Source: JAAYQA01 sp964510345 (GTDB lineage: Bacteria > Bacillota > Clostridia > Tissierellales > Peptoniphilaceae). From it: a DNA stretch of 64,000 bases. Location: NCBI GenBank assembly GCA_964510345.1, contig CAZEBB010000006.1:1-64000 (forward strand), given 5' to 3'. A program made the translations under genes and the position numbers. This document shows, one piece after another, positions 32,440 to 41,427 of this stretch (position 1 is its first letter; each line of letters opens with the position of its first letter). Under the pieces are notes generated by a model. That model was not told the DNA's origin. It saw only the letters and a list, made by a program, of their open reading frames with translations, and did no database searches.

Positions 32440-33618
32440 ATGAAAAAGTTATGCCTCATCATTGGGCTATTTCTACTTCTCACTGCATGCACGGCCTCTC
32501 CCCCGACTGACCCCACGGAGGCGGAGGACAACAGCGCCCCTGCAACGGATACCCCTCAGGATCCCGTCACCACATCGAGATCCACCCAGAAGCCGCTAAC
32601 TGAAATTGTCATTCAAAACCCGAGCACTGAGGCTTCCACCGAGGCTACCGAACCCCCGGAAACGGAAGAGCCCGCCGTGACGACGGAAATCATCCAGACG
32701 ACGGAAGACATCCTCCATACCGTAGAAGACGGAGATACTCTGATCAGCCTCGCAAAAAAATATGAGACCACGCCGGAGAATATCGCCGGCTGGAATGCGT
32801 TGGAAGACCCGCATTTTCTAACCGTCGGTCAGACGATCGTCGTCGGCGCGCGAAGAGTGGAAACCGTGTACGAGAAAACGGAACCGGTGACCGAGCCGCC
32901 GCAGGTTCGTTCGGAGCTTGACACCGTACAAGGGTACGACAATGCATCGTACGGTTGGTCCTATCCCGCAACCAAAGAGATTGAAGAGTTCATCAACGAG
33001 TACAATGCATATTCGAAAATGCCCTCACCTGATCAGGAGTTGATCTTAACCTTTGATTGTGGTGCGGTTTACGGCCAAACGGCGACTAAAATCCTCGACA
33101 CACTGCACGAGAAGGGCGTACAGGCGACCTTCTTTATCACCGGGGCTTTCTTAGAAGAAGTGCCCAATACCGTACAACGCATCCTCTCGGAGGGGCACAC
33201 GATCGGCAACCATACATTTGAGCATCGAAACGGTCCGCAAACGATCAGTACCGACGGCGTCCTCGCATTGGAGACAGACCTTCTCAAGCTCGAAGCAGAG
33301 TTTACGAATCTCACGGGAGAAAAGATCGCCCCACTCACACGCCCCCCCGAAGGCCTTTGGAGCGAACAATCGCTGGAGGTGTACCGACAGCTCGGCTACA
33401 CCACGATCTTTTGGGATAACACATACCATGACTGGGAAGTCGACAATCAAATGGAACCCGACAAAGCGCTGCAACTTCTAAAGGACCAAACGAGAGACGG
33501 CGGCGTCCTGTTGCTGCACTCTTCCAGTGAAACCAACGCGCAGATTCTCGGGGACTATATCGACTGGGCGAAAGCACAGGGATATGCATTCATCAGCGCC
33601 AACCAAATTACACAATAA
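32440..33618 (+). CDS. LysM-containing polysaccharide deacetylase lipoprotein
   Basis: Lipoprotein of 392 residues. The lipobox LTAC places the lipidated Cys at 17, and a Thr/Glu/Pro/Ser-rich linker runs to about 90. A LysM peptidoglycan-binding domain spans about 92-136 (HTVEDGDTLISLAKKY to GQTIVV). The NodB domain follows, with TFDCG at 204-208, where the second Asp of the usual TFDD is Cys, as happens in PdaA-like deacetylases, and HTFEH at 258-262. It probably acts on cell-wall glycan. The ATG at 32440 follows GGAGAGG; a GTG at 32434 overlaps that site. Confidence 0.9.
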   Translation: MKKLCLIIGLFLLLTACTASPPTDPTEAEDNSAPATDTPQDPVTTSRSTQKPLTEIVIQNPSTEASTEATEPPETEEPAVTTEIIQTTEDILHTVEDGDTLISLAKKYETTPENIAGWNALEDPHFLTVGQTIVVGARRVETVYEKTEPVTEPPQVRSELDTVQGYDNASYGWSYPATKEIEEFINEYNAYSKMPSPDQELILTFDCGAVYGQTATKILDTLHEKGVQATFFITGAFLEEVPNTVQRILSEGHTIGNHTFEHRNGPQTISTDGVLALETDLLKLEAEFTNLTGEKIAPLTRPPEGLWSEQSLEVYRQLGYTTIFWDNTYHDWEVDNQMEPDKALQLLKDQTRDGGVLLLHSSSETNAQILGDYIDWAKAQGYAFISANQITQ

Positions 33619-33621
33619 AGA

Positions 33622-33661
33622 AGACCCGCTCGCGGTGAGTGTACCGTGAACGGGTCCTTTT
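33622..33661 (+). terminator. Rho-independent terminator between convergent genes
   Basis: GACCCG pairs with CGGGTC, with an inner GGT/ACC pairing, followed by CTTTTTG. It may act for both the deacetylase and the gene ending at 33668. Confidence 0.8.
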
Positions 33662-33667
33662 TGTTGA

Positions 33668-35434
33668 TTATCTGTTTTTCTCGGAGAGTTCGCGGATCAC
33701 GCCGAACAGGTCGATCGCGGCTCGTTCCGGGCCGTCCTTCTCAAATCCATGCACACCTAATTGCGTGCGCAGTTCTCCGACGACCGTACCGCTGGCGAAC
33801 AGCGAATCAAAGTAAGAGACCAAAAGTTCATCACAGATCTCCTGCTTTTGTGCCGGACCGAAGGGGTTTGCAAAATAGGAAGTGGTTTGGCCGACTTCTG
33901 TCGTGGTGCCCTTCGCGAATCGACGGCCGGCGCGGAATACCTCGATCGCTTCCTCCGTGTTGTCAAAGCGGTGCACGGCATTTTCTCCCTCTTCCAACTG
34001 GACATAGTTGTTGGCATAGAGACAGATGTCAACGGGCAAGCCTTGCATAATCTCTTCGTACGTCGCCACCGGGTTGATCAGGCGCGCATTGATCTTGTCG
34101 GGGTTCATGAAGATGGATCGGTCGAGCTCCTTAAACGCATAGCCGGCGTCTAAGTCGTCCAAGCGAACAAAAGCCCCGATCTCTGTTCCCGAACCGATGA
34201 TGGTGTTGTTGTCTGCGCTCTTCTTGAATGTGCCCATGTCGTCAAAGATAATCGTCATATCGGCGATATAGTCTTTCGCCAAAGCGCGGAACGCCTCGAT
34301 GCTCTCGCTCTTCCCGGCGCCGCTGTCGCCGACGATGACGACATTGGCCTTGTCGCCGTCTTTTAGGACGATCTGTACCATCGCGCCGTGGATGGGAAGA
34401 AATCCGCGCTTCAACTGCACGAGATTGTGCAGTGTGAGGATCATCTTCTTCATATAGCCGAAATAATCGTGTGCTTCGTGATGCGTCACGACGCCCAACA
34501 TGATATTGTTCGCAATGTCGTCGTAGAAGATGCTTTCGCCCGTTTCCTCATGATTGTCGCCGCCGAAGAGGAGGATCAGATCCGGACGTCTGCCGGCGAT
34601 CTCGTGTTCACACGCGAGCTCAAACAGATTGGAAAGGGAGATCCCGTGCGTGAGGAAGTCCCGATGCACGTAAATAAAAGCGAGAAGCTCCCCTACTTTT
34701 GCCGGGTAGCAGAAGAAATGGCTCTCGTTGATGCCCATTCGGGGCAACGGATTGGTCTTCACCTCTTGGAACAGGCCATCTCTTTTATTGCGCTTCGGAT
34801 AGGAGATAAAGGGTGTCTCCAGTACCGTCGTCTTGATAAACGGAATGCTGCGAAGCATCTCGTACTCGGTCGGCACCGGCCATACGATGTCCTTAAGGAT
34901 CATGCCGACATTCGTTCCCGCCGGGACTTGACGGTAGACCGTCGGCTTTGTCATCGACGTGTTGTTGGAGATCTTGCGATAGAGGTTCAGGATCAGTTTA
35001 TCGAACGATTCTTTCGTGTCGATGAAGCTGCTGTTGGCCAGTCCTTCGGTTCCTTTGTCTTCTAAAATGACCGCATAGCGCTCCAAGCCGCGCCAGTATT
35101 TGTAAATCTCTTCGATCAGATGACGAAAGTCTGCCTTGTGCTCATACAGCTGCGCATATTGCGGAAATGTCTCGGCAATCTCCTGCGAAGTCATAATCGT
35201 CAGCAGTTTGAATACTTTTGTCAGCGTCTCGATGCGCTCGGCATCGGTTTGCTCTTTGAACTCATCGGTTAACAATAAATTCGATCGCGAATAGCGATCC
35301 ACATTTTTTCTAAGAAAATGGGAAAGAACCGAGCGAAACCCTTCGCTATCTAAAACTTCATCGTCATTGACGCAGTATCGTCTGGAGAAATTCATTAGTG
35401 CTTTATCGTTGCTTAGTGACCATTCTTTTTTCAT
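33668..35434 (-). CDS. PEPCK/HPr-kinase-fold P-loop protein of unknown substrate
   Basis: Protein of 588 residues. The N-terminal 300 residues match nothing I recognise. The C-terminal half carries a P-loop GDSGAGKSE near residue 370 and, about 25 residues later, IIFDDMGTF, the arrangement of the PEP carboxykinase and HPr kinase superfamily. The Gly-X-X-Gly/Ala-Gly-Lys loop and following Asp pair could bind ATP and metal. True ATP-PEPCK is about 530 residues with different flanking motifs, so the reaction here is open: PEPCK-like or small-molecule/protein kinase. It is monocistronic behind an extended -10. Confidence 0.65.
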   Translation of the reverse strand: MKKEWSLSNDKALMNFSRRYCVNDDEVLDSEGFRSVLSHFLRKNVDRYSRSNLLLTDEFKEQTDAERIETLTKVFKLLTIMTSQEIAETFPQYAQLYEHKADFRHLIEEIYKYWRGLERYAVILEDKGTEGLANSSFIDTKESFDKLILNLYRKISNNTSMTKPTVYRQVPAGTNVGMILKDIVWPVPTEYEMLRSIPFIKTTVLETPFISYPKRNKRDGLFQEVKTNPLPRMGINESHFFCYPAKVGELLAFIYVHRDFLTHGISLSNLFELACEHEIAGRRPDLILLFGGDNHEETGESIFYDDIANNIMLGVVTHHEAHDYFGYMKKMILTLHNLVQLKRGFLPIHGAMVQIVLKDGDKANVVIVGDSGAGKSESIEAFRALAKDYIADMTIIFDDMGTFKKSADNNTIIGSGTEIGAFVRLDDLDAGYAFKELDRSIFMNPDKINARLINPVATYEEIMQGLPVDICLYANNYVQLEEGENAVHRFDNTEEAIEVFRAGRRFAKGTTTEVGQTTSYFANPFGPAQKQEICDELLVSYFDSLFASGTVVGELRTQLGVHGFEKDGPERAAIDLFGVIRELSEKNR

Positions 35435-35475
35435 AAGTACCTCACAATCTTCTTCTCTGTGTTGTTGTATCTCTT

Positions 35476-35486
35476 ATTATACCACA
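35476..35486 (-). promoter_or_regulatory. Extended -10 promoter for the PEPCK-fold gene
   Basis: TGTGGTATAAT on the minus strand holds a perfect TATAAT with TGG directly before it. No good -35 is seen. It lies about 42 bases upstream of the ATG at 35434. Confidence 0.65.
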
Positions 35487-35489
35487 AAG

Positions 35490-35525
35490 GAAAACAAGGG
35501 AAAACGAAAATTTCTTTCGTTTTCC
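35490..35525 (-). terminator. Rho-independent terminator after guaB
   Basis: GGGAAAACGAAA pairs with TTTCGTTTTCCC around a short loop, followed by TTGTTTT on the minus strand, directly after the guaB stop. Confidence 0.85.
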
Positions 35526-35532
35526 CTCACGA

Positions 35533-36984
35533 TTATCTGGAGCTGTAATTGGGTGCTTCTTTTGTGATACTGATATCGTGCGGGTGATTCTCTACGAGAG
35601 ACGCCGCTGTGATCTTCACGTACTTGGATTCCGTCTTCAGTGCGTGGATGTCTTTTGCGCCGACATATCCCATGCCCGAGCGCAGTCCCCCGATCAGTTG
35701 GTAGACCATATCGCCCAATGGACCTTTGAACTCGACGCGCCCTTCGACCCCTTCCGGTACGAATTTCTTGGTTTCACCTTGGAAGTAGCGGTCCGACGAA
35801 CCTTGCTTCATCGACGCGATGGATCCCATTCCACGGTAGACTTTAAAGCGTCTGCCTTCGTATAATTCCTCTTCACCCGGCGATTCCTCGGCCCCCGCGA
35901 ACAGCGAACCGATCATGACGACATCGGCACCGGCTGCGATCGCCTTGGTGATGTCGCCCGAGTATTTGATGCCTCCGTCGGCGATGATGGGAATATTGTA
36001 CTGGCTTGCCACCCGTGCGGCTTCCATAATCGCGGTGATCTGCGGGACGCCGATCCCCGTGACGACGCGCGTCGTACAGATGGACCCGGGTCCAATTCCG
36101 ATCTTGATACAGTCGGCACCGGCCTTGATTAAGGCTTCCGTTCCTTCCGCGGTCGCGACATTTCCGGCGATTAGCTGCAGGTCGGGAAATGCGTCTTTGA
36201 TCTCACGAATCGTGCGAAGTACGCCGGCGGAATGCCCATGCGCCGTGTCGACGACGATGACGTCGACTTTTGCCTGCACCAGCGCTTCGATGCGCTCCAT
36301 GGTCTCGGGCGAAACGCCGACTGCCGCACCGGCCAACAGACGTCCGGTTTCGTCTTTTGCCGCATTCGGATGCTGAATCGATTTTTCAATATCTTTTATC
36401 GTGATTAAGCCGTTTAGGTGGAAGTCGTCATCCACCAGCGGCAACTTTTCAATTTTATATTTCTTTAACAGCAGGAGCGCTTCATCCATCGTGATGCCCT
36501 GCTTGGCGGTGATGATATTTTCTTTCGTCATCACTTCGTCAACGCGTTTATCCGTATTGGTTTCAAAGCGGATATCGCGATTCGTGAGGATCCCCATCAG
36601 CTTGCCGGTATCGTCGGTAATCGGTACGCCGGAAATATGATAGTGCTCCATCAGATCCAACGCATCCTGAATCTTATGATGCGGGTTGAGGAAAAAGGGA
36701 TCGGTAATGACGCCGTGCTCTGAGCGCTTCACGCGATCGACTTCTTTCGCCTGCTGTTCGATCGTGCAGTTTTTATGAATGATTCCAATACCGCCTTCTC
36801 TCGCCATACCGATCGCCATCCGCGACTCGGTGACCGTGTCCATCCCCGCGCTCATCAGCGGAATGTTCAACATCACCTTATTCGTCAGTCGCGTACGCAC
36901 ATCCGTTTCTCTCGGCAATACTTGCGAATGCTGCGGCACTAATAAAATATCGTCAAATGTCAGTCCTTCACCGTAATACTCCAT
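35533..36984 (-). CDS. guaB: Inosine-5'-monophosphate dehydrogenase
   Basis: Oxidises IMP to XMP with NAD+, the committed step to GMP. The 483-residue protein has the (beta/alpha)8 start GLTFDDILLVPQHSQVLP, a CBS-domain pair at about 95-200, the catalytic loop GIGPGSICTTRVVTG with the active-site Cys near 303, and the RYFQGE flap with GRVEFKGPLGD. The N-terminus and length are standard. A good promoter lies upstream and a terminator downstream; it is a single-gene unit between groL and the PEPCK-fold gene. Confidence 0.98.
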   Translation of the reverse strand: MEYYGEGLTFDDILLVPQHSQVLPRETDVRTRLTNKVMLNIPLMSAGMDTVTESRMAIGMAREGGIGIIHKNCTIEQQAKEVDRVKRSEHGVITDPFFLNPHHKIQDALDLMEHYHISGVPITDDTGKLMGILTNRDIRFETNTDKRVDEVMTKENIITAKQGITMDEALLLLKKYKIEKLPLVDDDFHLNGLITIKDIEKSIQHPNAAKDETGRLLAGAAVGVSPETMERIEALVQAKVDVIVVDTAHGHSAGVLRTIREIKDAFPDLQLIAGNVATAEGTEALIKAGADCIKIGIGPGSICTTRVVTGIGVPQITAIMEAARVASQYNIPIIADGGIKYSGDITKAIAAGADVVMIGSLFAGAEESPGEEELYEGRRFKVYRGMGSIASMKQGSSDRYFQGETKKFVPEGVEGRVEFKGPLGDMVYQLIGGLRSGMGYVGAKDIHALKTESKYVKITAASLVENHPHDISITKEAPNYSSR

Positions 36985-37010
36985 CCGTTTACCCCCTTAT
37001 AATTTGAAAC

Positions 37011-37039
37011 AGTATATCATACAAAATCGAGCATTCCAA
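37011..37039 (-). promoter_or_regulatory. Sigma-A promoter for guaB
   Basis: TTGGAA and TATACT are 17 bases apart, and the -10 lies about 27 bases upstream of the guaB ATG. Confidence 0.75.
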
Positions 37040-37050
37040 CAAATTCATGT

Positions 37051-37083
37051 AAAAAAAGACCGTCTCTTTCGAGACGATCTGTA
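37051..37083 (-). terminator. Rho-independent terminator after groL
   Basis: AGATCGTCTC pairs with GAGACGGTCT around GAAA, followed by seven T residues on the minus strand. Confidence 0.92.
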
Positions 37084-37087
37084 AGGG

Positions 37088-38725
37088 TTACATCATGCCG
37101 CCCATGCCACCCATTCCGCCCATACCACCCATGCCTGCCATGGGGTCCTCGGACTTGATGTCGACGACAGCGCCTTCTGTGGTCAATACCATGGAAGCGA
37201 TCGATACGGCATTTTCCAATGCGGAGCGCGTAACTTTGGTCGGGTCGACGATACCGGTTTTGAGCATGTCAACGTATTCGTTGCTCAATGCATTGTAGCC
37301 GATGCCGTCTTTTTCTTCTTTCACTTTTTCAACGATGATGGAGCCTTCCAGCCCTGCGTTGATCGCGATTTGTTTCAGCGGCTCTTCGAGCGCTTTGACG
37401 ATAATGCTCACGCCGGTCTTCTCATCGCCTTCGGTCTCGTTGAGCAGTGCCGCTACCTTAGGAATCGTGTTTACGAGCACGGTTCCACCGCCCGGTACAA
37501 TTCCCTCTTCAACGGCTGCACGCGTTGCGGAGAGAGCGTCTTCGATGCGAAGCTTTCTTTCCTTCAGCTCGACTTCCGTCGCCGCTCCGACTTGGATGAC
37601 GGCGACGCCGCCGGACAATTTCGCCAAGCGCTCTTGCAGTTTCTCTCTGTCGAATTCGGAATCGCTGTTTTCAATTTGGCTGCGAATCTGTGCGATGCGG
37701 TCGTTGATCTTGACATCCGCTCCGTCGCCTCCGACGATGACGGTGTTTTCTTTGCCAACTTGTACGCGACGAGCACGGCCGAGCATGTCGATCGTGGTGT
37801 CTTTCAGGTCATAGCCGAGTTCTTCCGTGACGACGGTTCCATTGGTGAGGATCGCGATGTCTTGCAGCATTTCTTTTCTGCGATCGCCGAAGCCCGGTGC
37901 CTTGACGGCGACACAGTTAAAGGTGCCGCGGAGTTTGTTGACGACGAGCGTCGCCAGCGCTTCTCCTTCGATATCTTCCGCGATCAACAGAAGCGGTGCG
38001 CCTTGTTGTACGATTTGCTCGAGAACGGGCAGGATATCTTGAATATTGGTGATCTTTTTATCGGTGATCAAGAGATACGGCTCGCTGAGCTCCGCTTCCA
38101 TTTTTTCCGTGTTGGTGACCATGTACGGAGAAACATAGCCGCGCTCGAATTGCATCCCTTCCACGACGTCCAAAGTGGTTCCCATCGATTTGGATTCTTC
38201 GACGGTGATGACGCCGTCTTTACCGACTTTTTCCATCGCTTGAGCGATCAGCTCGCCGATTTCCGCATCCGATGCCGAAATGGAAGCGACTTGCGCGATC
38301 TCTTCTTGCGTGCTGACTTCTTTGGAGAAGCTTTGGATCGCTTCAACTGCGCTTGCCGTCGCTTTTTTCAGGCCTTTTTGCAGGATCATCGGGTTTGCGC
38401 CGGCTGCGACATTGCGAAGTCCTTCGCGTACGATCGCCTGTGCGAGAAGCGTAGCGGTCGTGGTTCCATCTCCTGCGACTTCATTGGTCTTGATCGCAAC
38501 TTCTTTGACCAATTGTGCGCCGAGGTTTTCAAATTTATCTTCCAGCTCGATCTCGCGAGCGATGGTCACACCGTCATTGGTGATCAGCGGTGCGCCAAAT
38601 GATTTTTCCAATACGACATTGCGGCCTTTCGGTCCCAATGTCACTTTTACGGTGTCGGCGAGTTTGTTGATGCCGACTTCCATCCCCTTACGGGCGTCTT
38701 CTGCGTGCTTGATATCTTTTGCCAT
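37088..38725 (-). CDS. groL: Chaperonin GroEL
   Basis: Chaperonin subunit of 545 residues, normal length. The N-terminus AKDIKHAEDARKGMEVGI, the ATP-binding GDGTTTATLLAQAIVREG and the C-terminal GGM repeat tail (PMAGMGGMGGMGGMGGMM) are all typical. The tetradecameric ring folds proteins with GroES in the cytoplasm. It follows groS by 18 bp and shares its CIRCE-controlled promoter. Confidence 0.99.
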   Translation of the reverse strand: MAKDIKHAEDARKGMEVGINKLADTVKVTLGPKGRNVVLEKSFGAPLITNDGVTIAREIELEDKFENLGAQLVKEVAIKTNEVAGDGTTTATLLAQAIVREGLRNVAAGANPMILQKGLKKATASAVEAIQSFSKEVSTQEEIAQVASISASDAEIGELIAQAMEKVGKDGVITVEESKSMGTTLDVVEGMQFERGYVSPYMVTNTEKMEAELSEPYLLITDKKITNIQDILPVLEQIVQQGAPLLLIAEDIEGEALATLVVNKLRGTFNCVAVKAPGFGDRRKEMLQDIAILTNGTVVTEELGYDLKDTTIDMLGRARRVQVGKENTVIVGGDGADVKINDRIAQIRSQIENSDSEFDREKLQERLAKLSGGVAVIQVGAATEVELKERKLRIEDALSATRAAVEEGIVPGGGTVLVNTIPKVAALLNETEGDEKTGVSIIVKALEEPLKQIAINAGLEGSIIVEKVKEEKDGIGYNALSNEYVDMLKTGIVDPTKVTRSALENAVSIASMVLTTEGAVVDIKSEDPMAGMGGMGGMGGMGGMM

Positions 38726-38743
38726 TCGATTCGTCCCTCCTGA

Positions 38744-39028
38744 TTAATCTACTAATACAGCCAATACATCGCTGAACTTAACAATGATGTACTCTTTGCC
38801 TTCTACTTTAACTTCCGTTCCGGAATACTTCGCATAAATAACTTTATCGCCTTCTTTAACGGCGTCTTTCGTCTTCTCGTCCGCTTTGATCTCTTCTCCG
38901 ACGGCGATGACTTTCGCAAATTGGGGTTGTTCTTGTGCCGATGTCGGCAGTACAATGCCCGATGCGGTTTTCTCTTCCGCTTCTACTTTTTCAATGATCA
39001 GTCTTTGACCTAATGGTTTTAATTGCAT
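38744..39028 (-). CDS. groS: Co-chaperonin GroES
   Basis: Heptameric lid of GroEL, 94 residues, with the start MQLKPLGQRLIIEKVEAEE, the mobile loop ASGIVLPTSAQEQP and the usual VIYAKYSGTEVKVEGKEYIIV segment. The ATG at 39028 is chosen because AGGAGG lies 6 bases upstream; an open frame extends 13 codons further into the CIRCE leader and is not used. First gene of the groSL operon. Confidence 0.98.
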   Translation of the reverse strand: MQLKPLGQRLIIEKVEAEEKTASGIVLPTSAQEQPQFAKVIAVGEEIKADEKTKDAVKEGDKVIYAKYSGTEVKVEGKEYIIVKFSDVLAVLVD

Positions 39029-39060
39029 GATGACCTCCTGTACGTTATGGTTTTCATTTA

Positions 39061-39087
39061 TTAGCACTCGTTCTGATTGAGTGCTAA
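39061..39087 (-). promoter_or_regulatory. CIRCE operator (HrcA binding site)
   Basis: TTAGCACTC and GAGTGCTAA are separated by exactly 9 bases, a perfect CIRCE element. It lies between the promoter and the groS start, so HrcA is expected to repress groSL. The hrcA gene is not in the window. Confidence 0.98.
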
Positions 39088-39100
39088 TAACTCCACCCCA

Positions 39101-39129
39101 ATAGTACTACATTTAGAAGTGAATTGCAA
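39101..39129 (-). promoter_or_regulatory. Sigma-A promoter for groSL
   Basis: TTGCAA and TACTAT are spaced by 17 bases immediately upstream of the CIRCE operator. Confidence 0.8.
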
Positions 39130-39137
39130 GAGTCATT

Positions 39138-39992
39138 TTATTTTTTACCAAGTGGCTTTACCCCTAGCTTCTCGGACTTTCCATAGTAGAAAAGCATCTG
39201 CTGGATGATGCCGGCGTCATTTCCGAATCGGCGGATCGCGTCGTCGAACACCTGCTTTTTTGTCGCCTCAGTGTCCCAGTACAAGGCTTTCATCGTGCGG
39301 TGCATCCACACATCGACCGGAAAGGTATCGGCCTTTTGGTACGCAAACAGCAAAATACAGTCGGCGACTTTGGGTCCGACGCCGGGGAGCTGCATGAGAT
39401 ACTTGCGCGCTTCCTGGGTCGACATCTCAAACGGAGCCGCAAGATCCCATTCTCCATCGGCGATCACACGCGCCGTATCGACGATGTATCGGTCGCGATA
39501 CCCGGTGTTGCAATGCTCTCTCAGCTCCTCAGCGCGGGCGTGGCGCAGTTGACCGGGCGTGGGGAATGCATATACGTCTTTCGTGAGTTCTGTCCCGTAG
39601 CGGCGCGCAAGTTGCTGTACGCCGTAGCGTATACGCGCGAAGTGATTATTGGCGGACAGAATAAACGACATGATGCAAAGGAAAGGTTCCTGTGCAAGCA
39701 GCACGAGACCCTGCCCGAAGTCGAGCGCAGGTTTAAGGCGTTCATCGGCTTCGTAGCGCGAAAAGTCATAGCGGGTATCGATCTGCAAAAAGTGTCGCCA
39801 CGCGGCTTCATCGGCACCCTCTGATACGGTGATGATCGCTCGATCGTCCGTGCTTTCTACGATCGCGTACGCGTCTTGGTGGACGATCCGATATGCATAC
39901 CCGACTTGATCCCAGTGAAAGAATTGGCCGCATTCCAATACCTTTCTCGGATCCCAAAATTTTGTGTCTTGTTCGAACCTCATCCGAATCAT
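39138..39992 (-). CDS. Ogg1-type 8-oxoguanine DNA glycosylase
   Basis: Base-excision glycosylase/lyase of about 284 residues. The N-terminal beta domain begins with FWDPRKVLECGQFFHWDQV, typical of Ogg1/AlkA-like proteins. The helix-hairpin-helix LMQLPGVGPKVADCILLFAY holds the catalytic Lys near 206, and the catalytic Asp follows in FPVDVWMHR. It removes 8-oxoguanine opposite C in the family. The start is uncertain: ATG at 39992, ATG at 39983 or GTG at 40001, with GGAGG at 39994-39998 favouring the 39983 site by spacing. It lies downstream of the gdhA terminator. Confidence 0.88.
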   Translation of the reverse strand: MIRMRFEQDTKFWDPRKVLECGQFFHWDQVGYAYRIVHQDAYAIVESTDDRAIITVSEGADEAAWRHFLQIDTRYDFSRYEADERLKPALDFGQGLVLLAQEPFLCIMSFILSANNHFARIRYGVQQLARRYGTELTKDVYAFPTPGQLRHARAEELREHCNTGYRDRYIVDTARVIADGEWDLAAPFEMSTQEARKYLMQLPGVGPKVADCILLFAYQKADTFPVDVWMHRTMKALYWDTEATKKQVFDDAIRRFGNDAGIIQQMLFYYGKSEKLGVKPLGKK

Positions 39993-40003
39993 TGCCTCCA
40001 CTA

Positions 40004-40031
40004 AAAAAGCAGAGCGTATGCCCTGCTTTTT
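40004..40031 (-). terminator. Rho-independent terminator after gdhA
   Basis: AAAAAGCAG pairs with CTGCTTTTT around ten bases, with T residues on both strands, 20 bases past the gdhA stop. Confidence 0.85.
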
Positions 40032-40051
40032 GATATTCTATGGTGATACTC

Positions 40052-41317
40052 TTATACCCATCCGCGGAGCTTCATAACTTCAGCGACTTTCTTAACCGAA
40101 ATCATGTAGCTGGCTTTACGCATCGGTACATTGTACTCTTTTTTGAGATCCCAAATGTCTTGGAATGCCTTGACCATGGCTTCTTCTTCTTTTTGCTCGA
40201 CTTCTTTTTCCGACCAGTAGTAGCCGTACAGGTTTTGTACCCACTCGAAGTAAGAAACGGTAACGCCGCCGGCATTGGAGAGGATATCCGGTGTAACGGT
40301 GATGCCTCTTTCATTGAGAACAGCGTCGCCTGCCGGGGTGATCGGTCCGTTGGCGGCTTCGACGACCAAGTTGGATTTGATCAGTCTCGCTTGCTCTTCG
40401 TCAATTGCATTTTCCAGAGCCGCCGGAACGACGATATCGCAGTCGATCGCCCAGAAGTCTTCCAGTGCGATGGTTTCTGCACCCGGGAAGTTGCGAAGGT
40501 TTTTGTTCTTGCCCATGTAATCGAACATGTCGTCGAAGTTCAAACCGTCTTTATTGTAAATTGCGTACGTTCCTTGATTGGGTTCCCACTCACCGATGGC
40601 TACGACATTGGCACCGAGTTTAATGAGGTTCTTAACGGTGTAGCGGCCGACGTTTCCAAAACCTTGAACGATGACGCGCGCGCCTTTCAGGTCCATTCCC
40701 ATTTCTCTTGCCGCTTCTCTTGCGACGACGGCAACGCCGAAGCCTGTTGCTTCGTTACGTCCGAGGGATCCGCCGAACTCAACCGGTTTTCCGGTAAATA
40801 CGCCGATTTCCGATTTGCCGGTCAGTTTGCAGTACTCGTCGGTCATCCACGCCATGATCTTGCCATTGGTGTTGACGTCCGGTGCCGGAATATCAATTTT
40901 TTCGCCTAAGTATTGGTACATACCGCGGACATAACCTCTTGAAAGTTGCTCTTGCTCTCTTTCAGACAGTTTGGTCGGATCACAGGTAATCCCACCTTTA
41001 CCGCCGCCGTAGGGGATTCCCACGATACCGCATTTAAAGGTCATCCAGATGGAGAGTGCTTTGACTTCGTCCAGGTTTACGCCCGGATGGAAACGAACGC
41101 CGCCCTTGCCCGGTCCAATCGCGTCATTGTGCATGGAACGATAGCCTTTAAACGTTTTCAAAGATCCGTCATCCATACGAACGGGGATGGTCACTTCGAT
41201 GACTCGTTTCGGCTCCTTCAGCATTTCATAAACGCTGGGATCCAAACCGAGAGCTTCACAGGCATTACGTACCTGTAGTTGTGCATTTTCCAACGGGTTG
41301 TTTTTTTCGTGCGACAT
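40052..41317 (-). CDS. gdhA: Glutamate dehydrogenase
   Basis: Interconverts glutamate and 2-oxoglutarate plus ammonia. The 421-residue protein is of the hexameric bacterial type, with the substrate-binding GYRSMHNDAIGPGKGGVRFHP, the catalytic Lys segment MTFKCGIVGIPYGGGKGGI and a Rossmann domain with VIVQGFGNVGRYTVKNL. The length points to the catabolic-type NAD-linked subgroup, which fits a glutamate fermenter, but the cofactor is not certain. It has a clear promoter and its own terminator. Confidence 0.96.
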   Translation of the reverse strand: MSHEKNNPLENAQLQVRNACEALGLDPSVYEMLKEPKRVIEVTIPVRMDDGSLKTFKGYRSMHNDAIGPGKGGVRFHPGVNLDEVKALSIWMTFKCGIVGIPYGGGKGGITCDPTKLSEREQEQLSRGYVRGMYQYLGEKIDIPAPDVNTNGKIMAWMTDEYCKLTGKSEIGVFTGKPVEFGGSLGRNEATGFGVAVVAREAAREMGMDLKGARVIVQGFGNVGRYTVKNLIKLGANVVAIGEWEPNQGTYAIYNKDGLNFDDMFDYMGKNKNLRNFPGAETIALEDFWAIDCDIVVPAALENAIDEEQARLIKSNLVVEAANGPITPAGDAVLNERGITVTPDILSNAGGVTVSYFEWVQNLYGYYWSEKEVEQKEEEAMVKAFQDIWDLKKEYNVPMRKASYMISVKKVAEVMKLRGWV

Positions 41318-41356
41318 AGTAGACTCTGCCTCCTTGTTTGTTTTTACATTGCTTTA

Positions 41357-41385
41357 ATCCTATCACTTGTCACGCAAACTTGCAA
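41357..41385 (-). promoter_or_regulatory. Sigma-A promoter for gdhA
   Basis: TTGCAA and TAGGAT are separated by 17 bases, about 40 bases upstream of the gdhA ATG. Confidence 0.75.
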
Positions 41386-41427
41386 GGAAAAAAGATGTAA
41401 AGAATGGAAGAAATCATTGTCCTAGCG

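Noticed and set aside
37370..38602. 410-codon open frame on the plus strand opposite groL
   Set aside because: It is antisense to an undoubted groL gene, has no ribosome binding site and no recognisable product; it follows from the codon bias of groL.
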